This document shows positions 1 to 8,182 of a stretch of 64,000 bases of DNA, piece by piece; position 1 is the first letter of the stretch, and every line of letters starts with the position of its first letter. The notes below the pieces were generated by a model that made no database searches, was not told where the DNA came from, and saw only the letters and a list, made by a program, of their open reading frames with translations. Both the position numbers and the translations under genes were made by a program. Source of the stretch: Gemmatimonadota bacterium (GTDB lineage: Bacteria; Gemmatimonadota; Gemmatimonadetes; Longimicrobiales; Gaopeijiaceae). The stretch is from the NCBI GenBank assembly GCA_007121455.1, contig SKKN01000038.1:1-64000 (forward strand), read 5' to 3'.

Positions 1-47
1 ACTTGCGGTGCATTTGGTTGGTCGCACTTCCAAATTATCCCGCAAGT
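1..47. repeat. Two-step hairpin at the left edge of the window
   Basis: The first eight bases ACTTGCGG pair perfectly with CCGCAAGT at 40-47, and inside them ATTTGG (12-17) pairs with CCAAAT (30-35), leaving a 12-base loop and a small internal bulge. The structure begins at base 1, so it may extend outside the window. Such bulged hairpins occur as ends of small mobile elements, REP-like units or attachment sites, but nothing here decides between them. It directly borders a zone of gene fragments. Confidence 0.45.
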
Positions 48-887
48 CGGAGAATCGCTACCTCGGATGCGCCGCTTTCCGTTGTCTCACAAGGGCTTTC
101 AGGTTTCCGGATGGGCACTAGCTCAGGTCGGTGCCGACGAGAATGATCCGGAGAGGCGGTACCGGATCGGGACCGCCTGGCATCCTCGAGGCGATCCCCT
201 CTGATGGTGTATCGACAGGATACATTGCGACCTCGGGGCGGGCAGAAGGTCCCGCATGTGGCGCACGACGCGTTTTCAGGGGTGCCTGAAGGCGAATCGG
301 CGCAGGGAGCACTTTCGTGGAACCCTGAGCAAGTCCCAGGGGCCAACGGATCGTCAGGATCTAAGAAGTGCCGGGCCGCGCGGGCGGAGGTCGCGGGGAC
401 TCGCCAGGATCACCGGAGAGGTGGCAGGGGCTAGCGGTGCGCGCCTTGGACGTGTGGGTTTCGGCGGCGGGGAGGGCGATGGCCCACTCGTCGCTCCGAT
501 TGCCGCTGCCCGGTCCGGAACCGGATGTCCTCGACCGAGGCCCGAGCGACGCACCGCGGGACGGTGCCGGAACTGCGAGAGCCAAAGGTCCGGGAGCGAA
601 CGCCTCATCGTGCTGGGATCCGAAAGGAGTCGTGGCCGATGCCGAGGCCCTACTCGTAGCGGTTGCCTCGGATACGACATGCAGATCGAGGGGCGGGGTG
701 GGCCCGCCCCCTGCAGATGTCAGAGCCGAGAGAAGAAAGAGCACGCGCAGCATACCGATAAGGACGTCATGGTTGGAGTGAGCGTCAACACCTGAGTGTG
801 CGAACGCCACGAGCGAAGGGCGGCTCTCACGTCCGCTCCGGCTGGGTCCGCCTCCACCTTCAACCCGGTGGCGGACCAACGGAACGA
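48..887. other. No recognisable gene
   Basis: I see no family-like protein in this stretch on either strand. The open frames are rich in Arg, Pro and Gly, as expected of non-coding high-GC DNA. The only mildly suggestive item is a minus-strand frame beginning near 752 with a hydrophobic, signal-like start (MLRVLFLLSALTSAGGG), but what follows is low-complexity Ser/Pro/Arg sequence and I do not call it. Confidence 0.6.
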
Positions 888-1372
888 TGACTCGCGGTAG
901 GGCCCAGCCGCTTGTTCAAGAAGCTCGATGATCTGGAGTGGAAGCCGACCATCGGTCGGAACTGGATGACGACGGGTCGGCTCCTGAAGCACTGCACGGA
1001 AGCGTGCGGCCACACCATCAAGGGGTTCGTGGTCGACGGGTGGGGCGCGTACCGGTAGGGACCGACCTGCCGGAGGCTGAAGGAATGGTTCCCCGGGCCG
1101 AAGACAGGGAGTCCGTCTCGAGCGTTGAGGAGGCCCTTTGCCTTCTCGAGGAGGACGAGGCGCTCTGCATGGAGACATTGGCCGGGGTAGAGGACCACCG
1201 GCTTCTGAATGAGCGGCGCGTCGCCCCCTGGGGCGGTCCGGAGGTCACCCTTCTGCAGCACTGCAGCGGGATGATCTGGCATCTTGGGCAGCACAAGGGC
1301 CAGCGCTTCTACTGCCTGAAGGTCCAGGGCAAGGACCTGAACACGTTCCACCCGTGGATGGGTGGGGGGTAA
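888..1372 (+). pseudogene. DinB-family protein, frameshifted remnant
   Basis: Two frames together give one DinB-like four-helix protein. The first frame (from about 909) reads RLFKKLDDLEWKPTIGRNW and continues to a TAG near 1057. The plus-one neighbouring frame then resumes (LPEAEGMVPRAEDRESVSSV) and ends with HLGQHKGQRFYCLKVQGKD. The His of HLGQHKGQ is the type used as a metal ligand in DinB/YfiT proteins. A single base lost near 1050-1060 explains the break, and the amino terminus is also out of frame, since a start at 887 leads quickly to a stop. DinB proteins are thought to be metal-dependent thiol transferases. This copy cannot be translated as a whole and is one of several fragments here. 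Confidence 0.75.
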
Positions 1373-1471
1373 GCGAGGGCTCCGGTTTCCCGCGCGAGAA
1401 AGTGGCTCGCGCGGAAGAGGTGTCGATCGGCCGTCCGAAGAACCGTTCATTTCTAAACCGGGAGGACTTCC

Positions 1472-1604
1472 ATGGCCCGTTCCGTACAACCGGTTCCCGA
1501 AGGTCATCACACGGTCACGCCCTACCTGGTGGTAAGCGATGCCGACGCGGTGCTCACGTTCATCGAGAAGGCGTTCGGCAGAGAGACCCTGGGGCGTCAC
1601 CGGG
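1472..1604 (+). pseudogene. VOC (glyoxalase/PhnB-like) protein, 5' fragment
   Basis: A good ribosome site (GGGAGG) precedes an ATG and about 44 residues typical of PhnB-like VOC proteins (VPEGHHTVTPYLVV, then FIEKAFGRETLG). After this the family match ends abruptly and the frame runs into unrelated Arg/Ser-rich sequence. The junction coincides with the end of a PAS fragment on the opposite strand, so a rearrangement rather than slow decay cut the gene. VOC proteins are metal-dependent small-molecule enzymes or resistance proteins; this piece lacks most of the fold and is surely inactive. Confidence 0.7.
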
Positions 1605-1785
1605 GCCCCCGCTCGGCCTGTTCCCGGTCGTCCTCCTGGAGGAAGCTCATGACGGGGCGGGCCATGAGCTCCACCAGATCCCAGTCCAGCGTCTTGCTCC
1701 ATTCGTCGTTGAGGCGAACAAAGTGACCGTCAGCCAGGACGGCGAAAAGCTGGGGAGAGAGTTCAACACGGATCCTGCACGAAGA
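1597..1785 (-). pseudogene. PAS-domain sensor fragment
   Basis: On the minus strand about 60 residues resemble the first half of a PAS domain: LSPQLFAVLADGHFVRLNDE, then W..TL, then a loop ending in SFLQEDDREQAER, which matches the usual F(V/L)HPDDRE signature. A stop follows at once. No start codon with a ribosome site is evident, and the remainder of the PAS fold and any kinase are missing. It meets the truncated VOC gene tail-to-tail at about 1600, which points to an illegitimate join of two unrelated loci. Confidence 0.6.
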
Positions 1786-2022
1786 GGGTCGTTTTAGGAT
1801 GCAAAACACCGCCTGGGGCCTTACCTTGCAGGGACTTCTGCCAGGAAGTACCCCCCAACGAGGGGAGGCACCCAGACGGTGCGCAGCCACCATACTTCCA
1901 CGAGAAGCGGTTCCGGGCCGATTTTGAGCGATTCCGATACCCTGAAGCATCATCCACCGAAGGAGGGAACCGGGCGAGGTTCCGGGTTCGTCGGGCGCGC
2001 ATGGCTCGGGGGAGAAGGGCCC

Positions 2023-2664
2023 TTGTGTTTGAAGCCTCTCACGATTGGGGTCCTTCTCCTCGTAGGGGCGTGCGACCTCCTCGGCCCAGATCGGGATCCC
2101 ACCGTTAGGTTCGCCGATCCAGCCCTTGAGGCGGCTGTCCGGGGAACCATCGGGCTTCCGGAGGGACCGATCCATGCATCGGATTTGGAGGAACTCACCG
2201 TTCTTCCGGCGGAAGGGCAGGGAATCTCCGACCTCACCGGTCTCGAGCACGCGGTCCACCTCGAGGAATTGGATGTTGGCAGGAACCGGATCTCGGATCT
2301 TTCTCCCTTGGGCGGCCTGGTCCGGCTACGGTCGCTCGACGTGTGGGGGAACGAACTGTCGGACCTGTCCCCTCTCGACGGTCTTAGAAGCCTCGAAGAA
2401 CTGGAGGGTTACAGTAATCAGGTTTCCGATCTATCGCCGCTCAGCGATCTGGAGCGTTTGAAGGTGCTTCGCCTCCGGGACAACCAGATATCCGATCTGT
2501 CTCCGTTGGAGGGGCTTCGCGATTCGGCGTCCGCTGACTCCTTGGCCTGGGGGCGGCCGTGCTCGGAACGGAGCTCGGCCTATTCCGGCACCGGCTCGCG
2601 TGAGCGCTGCCCGGATCGAAGTCTGGCCGGGAAGCCGAGGACTCAATTCCGCCCTGGGATATGA
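2023..2664 (+). CDS. Leucine-rich-repeat lipoprotein with a foreign tail
   Basis: A TTG start after GGAGAAGGG gives a short lipoprotein signal with the lipobox LLVGAC, then a capping region and five 22-residue internalin-type repeats (pattern ISDLSPL..L..L..L....N). This predicts a lipid-anchored surface or periplasmic binding protein. After the last repeat (near 2520) the sequence becomes Ser/Arg-rich, and its final 40 codons overlap a serine-hydrolase remnant in another frame. The normal carboxyl end has therefore been replaced by out-of-frame DNA. Other starts (TTG at 2029, ATG at 1879) are possible; 1879 would bury the signal peptide. It may be expressed as a shortened protein or be dead. 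Confidence 0.55.
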   Translation: MCLKPLTIGVLLLVGACDLLGPDRDPTVRFADPALEAAVRGTIGLPEGPIHASDLEELTVLPAEGQGISDLTGLEHAVHLEELDVGRNRISDLSPLGGLVRLRSLDVWGNELSDLSPLDGLRSLEELEGYSNQVSDLSPLSDLERLKVLRLRDNQISDLSPLEGLRDSASADSLAWGRPCSERSSAYSGTGSRERCPDRSLAGKPRTQFRPGI

Positions 2665-2806
2665 CGCCGGGTCGGACCGCGTCCTGGTAGTGCTCTCGAA
2701 CTTCAGCCCACCCGCTGCCATCGGGGTCGCCGAGGCGCTGGTCGATCTCTACCGCCGGCGAGCGGCCGACGCCCCCGCTGATCCGGCGGGGTGCGACCAC
2801 TCCTGA
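2627..2806 (+). pseudogene. Serine hydrolase (class-C beta-lactamase-like), 3' fragment
   Basis: About 45 residues read like the carboxyl end of a class-C beta-lactamase-related hydrolase: SRGLNSALGYDAGSDRVLVV followed by LSNFSPPAA and an amphipathic last helix. The usual ending of the family is a Gly-rich strand, then VVVLSN-dPPAA. All catalytic motifs (SxxK, YxN) are missing. It lies fused, in another frame, to the tail of the leucine-rich-repeat gene, which suggests a deletion that joined two genes. An intact relative lies a few kilobases downstream. Confidence 0.6.
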
Positions 2807-2938
2807 CTCAACAAAGCATCCGTCCGCACACCGGATATCAGACGGATTCGGCACACGTCCGGGACGTCGGGTTGGCGAAACACCTCGACGATCCGTATCT
2901 CATCCCGGGACCCTCGTCGTGGGGCCGGTACGCTCTCA

Positions 2939-4381
2939 TCAGGGCGCCCGCATCGCCTCCGCCATGGCCTCGAACCCTTCGGCCACCGCGGACCACCCGG
3001 CGTCGAGGTCCACGGCCCGGCCACCGAACCACACGGCTTCCACCTGCCGCGTCGCGGTGATCTCACTGGTGGGATCTCCTCGCACCACGACGAGGTCGGC
3101 CTGAGCCCCCGGCTCGAGATGTCCCAGGGACGTATCGCCCAGGATCCCGGCGGCCACCGAAGTCGCGGCACGAAGGGCTTCGGCAGGGGTCATGCCCATC
3201 CGGGCGAGCGCTTCCAGCTCCTGGTGAAGCCCCCAGCCGGGCATCATCCCCGGCGCGGCGGGCAGGTCCGATCCGGCGCCGATCCGGGCTCCTCCCTCGT
3301 GGAGACGCCCGAAGAGCGCCTCAACGAGCCGGAGCTCCGCCTGGAGGGCGTCCCGGCCCATCTCGCCCATCTGTCGGGCCATCGCCCACCCGGCCTCGAG
3401 ATGGGGCTCCATCCCCGCCAGTCCCGGGAGGTCGTCGAGAGCGAGCGTCTCGGGAGCTTCGGCCTGGATGGGCGTGGCTACGGTCGGCACGAAGGCGGTG
3501 CCGGAATCGACGAGGGCGCGGGCGATGGCGTCGAGAACGGCCTCGTCCAGCTCCGGGTCGAAGGGATCGCCGCCTCTCCGCTGGTACGCCAGAGCCAACC
3601 CGCTGAAGTGCTCCACCGTGGTCACCCCTGCCTCGGCGGCATCGACGATGTCCATGGTTGCCCCGCTGAGGCCGCGGGTGAACGCGGTCCCGATGTCGGC
3701 CGCTACCGGTACGCCGTGCTCCCGGGCTTCGTCGACGGCCGCGCGGAACGCAACGGGATCGATCTGCTCGTAAAGCTTGATGAGATCGACCCCCGCGTCG
3801 GCGAGGGCAGCCACCGCCGATCTGGCTTCCTCCGGATTCTCCACGATCACGGGCATGATCCGATCGAGGGACTGCCGGGCGGGGTGCCCCGGTTCGCTTC
3901 CTGGGAACTGAGCGAAGAAGGCATCCGGCCCATCCAGGAGAGGACCGCTGGCGAAGATGCGCGGGGCGTGCTCCGCCGATCGGAGGGCCCGGACCGTCTC
4001 GAGGTCGTTGTTCGCGTCCCGGATGGTGGTAACGCCGGCTGAGAGGAACGCTCCCACGTAGTGCGGGCGTGCGTGGACGTGGAGGTCGATGAGTCCCGGA
4101 AGGATCGTGGAGCCTGGGAAGGGGTGCACCGGGGTCTCCTCCGGCCACTGGCACGCTCCGGCCTCTCCCGAGCAGGCGACCCGCTCCCCGGCGAGGACCA
4201 CCACACCTTCCTCGATGAGCGAGCCGTCGGAGCTGCGGAAGAGCCGGCCGGTCACGACCTCGGTCGCGTCCTCCACCATGACCGCCTCCGCTTCCTCGCC
4301 CGGCCCCGGAGGTGGGTCGCAGGCGGCGAGGAGGCCCGCACCGGTCGTCAGGAGCAAGGCCGGAAGCAACCTGGATTTCAT
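2939..4381 (-). CDS. Amidohydrolase-family lipoprotein
   Basis: A 480-residue enzyme with a lipoprotein signal (LLAAC, Cys21), placed in the periplasm or outer membrane. The TIM-barrel metal ligands of the imidazolonepropionase/prolidase-like amidohydrolases are all visible: HVH at 101-103 in LIDLHVHARP, the carboxylated-Lys candidate in DLIKLYEQ, His in TTVEHFSG, and the late Asp in IGAGSDLP. A carboxyl Ala-rich strand region (GAQADLVVVRGDP) closes the small beta domain. The start was set at the ATG after GGGAGA; an upstream ATG would bury the signal. The substrate cannot be read from sequence; peptides, cyclic imides or xenobiotics are all possible. It stands alone, with no operon partner within 200 bases. 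Confidence 0.85.
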   Translation of the reverse strand: MKSRLLPALLLTTGAGLLAACDPPPGPGEEAEAVMVEDATEVVTGRLFRSSDGSLIEEGVVVLAGERVACSGEAGACQWPEETPVHPFPGSTILPGLIDLHVHARPHYVGAFLSAGVTTIRDANNDLETVRALRSAEHAPRIFASGPLLDGPDAFFAQFPGSEPGHPARQSLDRIMPVIVENPEEARSAVAALADAGVDLIKLYEQIDPVAFRAAVDEAREHGVPVAADIGTAFTRGLSGATMDIVDAAEAGVTTVEHFSGLALAYQRRGGDPFDPELDEAVLDAIARALVDSGTAFVPTVATPIQAEAPETLALDDLPGLAGMEPHLEAGWAMARQMGEMGRDALQAELRLVEALFGRLHEGGARIGAGSDLPAAPGMMPGWGLHQELEALARMGMTPAEALRAATSVAAGILGDTSLGHLEPGAQADLVVVRGDPTSEITATRQVEAVWFGGRAVDLDAGWSAVAEGFEAMAEAMRAP

Positions 4382-4587
4382 CTGGAACGTCTCCCTTCTG
4401 TGGATGATCGAGCCGCCGGGGATGGGATCTGTCTCCGGTGGTGCAGGGCAGTGCCTCGATCCCCCCACGGAGTACCGCTCGGTTCAGTGAGGGCGCCCGG
4501 CCCGACGCAAAGCGTCCCACCAGGTAACACCATGACCACGATTGGGACCAGGCTCGGCGACGAGGGCGGCCAGCCTCGCCCGTGCGA

Positions 4588-5772
4588 CTATGGGGCGGCA
4601 GGACCGCGGATGCCCAGCGCCTCGAGTTCCAGCAGGAGGCGGGGAAGGAAGCGGTAGGGGAGGGGAGCACCGGTGACCTGATCGACGGTTCCGGAAAGGA
4701 TGAGGTCGAGATCCGGTACGTGGAAGAGCCAGGAGCCGGTGACGCCGGTGTGACCGTAGAGGGTGGGGGCCTGCTTGAACCCGGTGAACATGCGTGGCAT
4801 CCTGAACCGGATCATTCCCAGCCCATACTCCGAGGGCCACCCAGGCCCAACGGGGCGGAGGCTGAGCGAAAACCGAAAAGGATTGAAGTGCTCCCTCATG
4901 AGGTGGGCGGTCGCGGCGTGGTCGAAGGCGTGGCCGTGGACGAGAGCGGCCATGAACCGGAGGGTCTCCTCTGTGGTGCTGTAGAGGTCTCGGTACGAGC
5001 GAAGGGATCCCGGCTGAGTGTCCAGGCGGTCGTCGCCCGCCCAGAACGCCGCGGGCGCCGGGGAGATGCCGGCCGCGGCCGGCGTCCCTGGAAGGAACGT
5101 TCGGGTGAGGTCGAGTGGGCGAAAGACGAGATCCTCGAATGCCTCCTGGAGTGGGCGTTCGTGCGTGCGCTCGATAATGGCGATCAGGAGCTGAAAGTTG
5201 GTGTCGGAATACTGGATCCGGTGCCGCCGGCCGTCGAAGGGGCGAGGAGGGTAGTCGGGGCTCCCGACGTCACGGACGAGGTCCGCGATCTCCTCGATCC
5301 CCCATTCCAGGTCCTGGTCGCCACCCACTCGCTCGAACAGTGATCGCTCCCCCTTTCGGGCGAGCACCAGGTACTCGGGGAGGCCCGTGGCATGGCCGAG
5401 GAGGTGTCGGACGGTGATGTCCCCGGTCCGATCTTCACCCTTCCAGCGGTGAAGTCCGGCCACCAGACCGGCGGGAAGGTAGTCACCCATGGGCGCGTCG
5501 AGGTGGACGCGGCCCTGCTCGTAGAGGCGGAGGACCGCGGTCGCGATGTAGAGTTTGGTCACGCTGGCGAGGAAGTAGGGTGTGTCCGGCGTTATCGGGG
5601 TCTCCGCCCCGTCGGCGGTCCCTTCGGCTCCGGTCCAGATCGGCTCGCCGGTGCCCGATCCCACGGCGACGATGGCGTGGCGTACGCCCCGCTTCTTCGT
5701 GAGGCGGCGCACCATCTCCTGCAGCCGGTCCGCTGCCTCAGTGGACACCTCATGCGTTTCCTCGATCGGCAT
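4588..5772 (-). CDS. Serine hydrolase, class-C beta-lactamase family
   Basis: This 394-residue protein carries the penicillin-binding-protein-like catalytic set: Ser70-V-T-Lys73, the YSDTN loop and a carboxyl HTG (GHTGVTG) equivalent to KTG. It has no signal peptide, so a cytoplasmic esterase or peptidase role is more likely than beta-lactam resistance. The start is fixed by GAGGAGG seven bases upstream of the ATG. The family includes EstB-like esterases, D-aminopeptidases and AmpC. The gene is monocistronic, and a fragment of a related hydrolase is found in the debris at the left end of the window. Confidence 0.82.
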   Translation of the reverse strand: MPIEETHEVSTEAADRLQEMVRRLTKKRGVRHAIVAVGSGTGEPIWTGAEGTADGAETPITPDTPYFLASVTKLYIATAVLRLYEQGRVHLDAPMGDYLPAGLVAGLHRWKGEDRTGDITVRHLLGHATGLPEYLVLARKGERSLFERVGGDQDLEWGIEEIADLVRDVGSPDYPPRPFDGRRHRIQYSDTNFQLLIAIIERTHERPLQEAFEDLVFRPLDLTRTFLPGTPAAAGISPAPAAFWAGDDRLDTQPGSLRSYRDLYSTTEETLRFMAALVHGHAFDHAATAHLMREHFNPFRFSLSLRPVGPGWPSEYGLGMIRFRMPRMFTGFKQAPTLYGHTGVTGSWLFHVPDLDLILSGTVDQVTGAPLPYRFLPRLLLELEALGIRGPAAP

Positions 5773-5799
5773 CGTGCCTCCTCGGTCGTGAGTTCTGGT

Positions 5800-6112
5800 C
5801 AATGGGGCCAGGTGCTACGAGAGCCTGCTCTCCGCCTCCAGGGCTACGGTCTGGAGCAGGCGGAGGAGTTCGGCTTCGCCCTTTCTCCTTCCCCAGCGGT
5901 TGAGGCTTCGGAAGCCTGTGACTCCGCTTCTGCTCGATCCCGGCATCGTCGGCTGCATCCAAGACTTCGCGGAGCGAGTCGCTGCCTGTCTGGAGGGAGC
6001 AGAGGGCTGGCGGTTCGGTTCGGGCCCGCGCCTCCTGGGCCTGGAGCTCGGATGCCCGCTTCCAGAGGGTCCGGGCCTCAGTGTCGGGGATCTGGCGCGA
6101 TGGTGTAGAAAC
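5800..6112 (-). pseudogene. Possible remnant of a helical domain protein
   Basis: On the minus strand one frame contains LWKRASELQAQEARARTEP followed by REVLDAADDAGIEQK. This resembles the short helical N-terminal module (repeated AAELQAREA... then EIAAEVGI) seen in many uncharacterised proteins of this kind of bacterium. It has no credible start, the frame degrades into Pro/Arg-rich sequence, and it abuts the end of the neighbouring membrane protein. I offer it only as a likely decayed gene filling this otherwise empty stretch. Confidence 0.3.
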
Positions 6113-6114
6113 GG

Positions 6115-6753
6115 CTATCCACTGTTCGCCGCCAGAGAGAAGGGAGGGTACCGGTCGGTGAGGAGGATGACCGCGTAGGAGACAACCCGGTTGTGCCACC
6201 GGAGAACCCCTTCGACGAACCGGAAGAGCGGCTCCGGATATCGGCCGGTGAAGAGGATGGCGAACCACGCGAGAATGACCGCGCCCGCGGCTCCGACGGA
6301 GAGCACGATCAGGACAATCACGTGGGGGAGGGCGAGGAGCCACTTGACGAGAGGCATCCATCGGCTGAGATCTCGCTCCGCTTCCGGGTAGGGGATATCG
6401 AGCTCCACGGATTGCCGCTCATCGGTCGAGGGATAGCGGTCGTCCATGAGTGCCAGGTAGGAGACGACCCGGTTGGCGAATCGGAGGAGCTCGACGTTCC
6501 AGTCGTACCACCACCGGGGATACTTTCTCCGGAAGACGATCATCAGGAGTGGGCCTGCCACGAGGAGTCCGCCGGCTGCCCACGTAGCGTTCGTCCCTTC
6601 GCCACCGCGTATGATGGTCGTGCCGAAGACGGAGCCGAGGACGATCGCGATGGGGATCGCGAACACGGGTCGGAGGAAGGTGCTGATCCGGTCGAGGTTC
6701 CGATCCGGATAGTCGACGGAGAAGTGAAGTGGAAAGCCGGGGAAATCTTGCAT
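6115..6753 (-). CDS. DUF4389 membrane protein
   Basis: The 212-residue protein has two pairs of membrane helices (around residues 25-75 and 130-170) and the repeated hallmark of DUF4389: a short RRKYPRWW or GRYPEPLF segment, followed by a helix ending in FANRVVSYLALMDDRYP and, a second time, WHNRVVSYAVILLTDRYPPF. The function of the family is unknown. The start ATG has a weak AGGA site. Its downstream neighbour is degenerate sequence, so it is probably transcribed alone. Confidence 0.8.
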   Translation of the reverse strand: MQDFPGFPLHFSVDYPDRNLDRISTFLRPVFAIPIAIVLGSVFGTTIIRGGEGTNATWAAGGLLVAGPLLMIVFRRKYPRWWYDWNVELLRFANRVVSYLALMDDRYPSTDERQSVELDIPYPEAERDLSRWMPLVKWLLALPHVIVLIVLSVGAAGAVILAWFAILFTGRYPEPLFRFVEGVLRWHNRVVSYAVILLTDRYPPFSLAANSG

Positions 6754-6963
6754 CGAGCTTTTCCTGGAGTGGTGTCGGTCGCTGTTGGTGTCCCATCATG
6801 GGCGCGAACGCTGGTGGGACGCCAGAGAGTCTTGCGGGGAAGGGGTGGGTGGACCTCGGGACGGACCGGGTCCTTTCGTATTCCTCGCGCTCGGGACGCT
6901 GCTGGTGCGGTATGGGTTCCTAACCGCGCTTGCCGGATTCGCGAAAGGGCGCGTCATGTCCCC

Positions 6964-6991
6964 TTGACGGAGTGTCGAGTTCTCCTATTAT
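6964..6991 (+). promoter_or_regulatory. Candidate sigma-70-type promoter of arsR-arsM
   Basis: TTGACG and TATTAT are separated by 16 bases. The expected start of transcription, about seven bases after TATTAT, falls on or next to the arsR ATG at 6999, so the mRNA may have no leader. No Shine-Dalgarno sequence precedes that ATG, which agrees with this reading. Confidence 0.6.
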
Positions 6992-6998
6992 TCTAAAT

Positions 6999-7370
6999 AT
7001 GTCGAATACTCGAAGTATTCTGGAACGGCGGGCCCGGATGCTCAAGGCCCTGGGGAACCCGCACCGCCTGGCCTTGTTCGAGCGCCTGAGCCGTTGCTGT
7101 AAGCCGGGGACCACGTGCAGCACGAAGGACGAGATCCACCACTGCGTCGGCGAACTGGGCGAGGGCCTGGACATCGCCCCGTCCACGCTCTCGCACCACC
7201 TGAAGGAGCTCAATCGCGCCGGGCTCGTGGAGATGGAGCGGCGCGGCAAGGAGGTTCATTGTTGGGTGGAGCCGGCGACGCTGGACGAACTCGCCGGATT
7301 CTTCTCCGGCCCGTTTGCCTCCACGGAGGCCCGTCCGCACCGATCCCACACCCGAGGAGCGACCTCATGA
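6999..7370 (+). CDS. arsR: ArsR-family metalloregulator
   Basis: A winged-helix repressor of 123 residues. The HTH is visible in IAPSTLSHHLKELNRAGLVE and the wing follows (MERRGKEVHCWV). A CCKPGTTC cluster in the second helix region is a plausible arsenite/metal site, although it is not the classic ELCVCDL motif. It overlaps the arsM start by ATGA, so the two form one translationally coupled operon, as expected for an arsenic-responsive pair. I chose the ATG directly after the -10 box; a longer frame upstream would run through the promoter. A palindrome just inside the gene is the likely autoregulatory operator. Confidence 0.85.
   Translation: MSNTRSILERRARMLKALGNPHRLALFERLSRCCKPGTTCSTKDEIHHCVGELGEGLDIAPSTLSHHLKELNRAGLVEMERRGKEVHCWVEPATLDELAGFFSGPFASTEARPHRSHTRGATS
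7004..7020. promoter_or_regulatory. ArsR operator palindrome
   Basis: GAATACT-CGA-AGTATTC is a perfect 7-base inverted repeat with a 3-base centre, lying within codons 2-7 of arsR and just after the predicted transcription start. Position and symmetry suit binding by the ArsR dimer that blocks initiation. Confidence 0.6.
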
Positions 7371-8182
7371 GTACCCATACGAAGCACAATACCCACCGCC
7401 AGAGCGTTCGCAATGCTTACGCCCGGGTCGCGCAGGCCGGGGCCGAGGGCGGCTGCTGCGGCCCCGACTCCGGCTGCTGCGGCGTGTCGGACGACGCGAC
7501 CGTGAACACGCTGATCTCCACGCGGCTCGGCTACAGCGCCGAAGAGCTCGCGCAGGTTCCCTCCGGCGCCGATATGGGCCTGGGCTGCGGCAATCCCAAG
7601 GCGATCGCGGCCCTCCGGCCCGGCGAGGTCGTCGTAGACCTCGGATCGGGCGGCGGATTCGACTGCTTTCTCGCTGCCCGCGAGGTCGGCCCGGGCGGCC
7701 GGGTGATCGGGGTGGACATGACCCCGGACATGCTGAGTAAGGCTCGCGGAAACGCCGACCGCGGCGGCTTCGACAACGTCGAGTTCCGCCTGGGTGAGAT
7801 CGAGCAGCTCCCGGTCGCCGATTCGACCGCCGACGTCATCATCTCGAACTGCGTGATCAACCTTTCGTCCGAAAAGCCTCAGGTCTTCCGCGAGGCCTTT
7901 CGTGTGCTCAAGCCCGGGGGGCGCCTGGCCATCTCCGACGTAGTGGCCACCGTGGAGCTGCCCGACGAGATGCGGACCGACGAGGGGCTCGTCGCCGGCT
8001 GTGTGGGCAACGCATCCCTCGTCGCGGAGCTGGAGTCCACGATCGCCGAAGCCGGCTTCACCGACGTGCGCATAGCACCCAAAGACAAGTCCCGCGAGTT
8101 CATCCGGGACTGGGCCCCGGGTCGCGGGGTCGAGGACTACGTCGTCTCGGCCACGATCGAAGCGGTCAAGCCCGGGAGGTGA
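7367..8182 (+). CDS. arsM: Arsenite methyltransferase ArsM
   Basis: A 271-residue SAM-dependent methyltransferase that converts arsenite to methylated species in the cytoplasm. The N-terminus has the twin-Cys cluster GGCCGPDSGCCG; the SAM motif is VVDLGSGGGFDCF. The Cys residues that bind As(III) in this family are present in GLGCGNPKA, ISNCVINLS and VAGCVGNAS. A preceding GAGGAGC site and the ATGA overlap with the regulator support the start. The carboxyl end overlaps tail-to-tail by 17 bases with the next gene. Length and residue set fit an active enzyme. Confidence 0.92.
   Translation: MSTHTKHNTHRQSVRNAYARVAQAGAEGGCCGPDSGCCGVSDDATVNTLISTRLGYSAEELAQVPSGADMGLGCGNPKAIAALRPGEVVVDLGSGGGFDCFLAAREVGPGGRVIGVDMTPDMLSKARGNADRGGFDNVEFRLGEIEQLPVADSTADVIISNCVINLSSEKPQVFREAFRVLKPGGRLAISDVVATVELPDEMRTDEGLVAGCVGNASLVAELESTIAEAGFTDVRIAPKDKSREFIRDWAPGRGVEDYVVSATIEAVKPGR

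Noticed and set aside
361-879. Minus-strand frame with a signal-like start (MLRVLFLLSALTSAGGG)
   Set aside because: The rest is Ser/Pro/Arg low-complexity sequence, has no family match and no ribosome site; similar open frames arise by chance in high-GC DNA.
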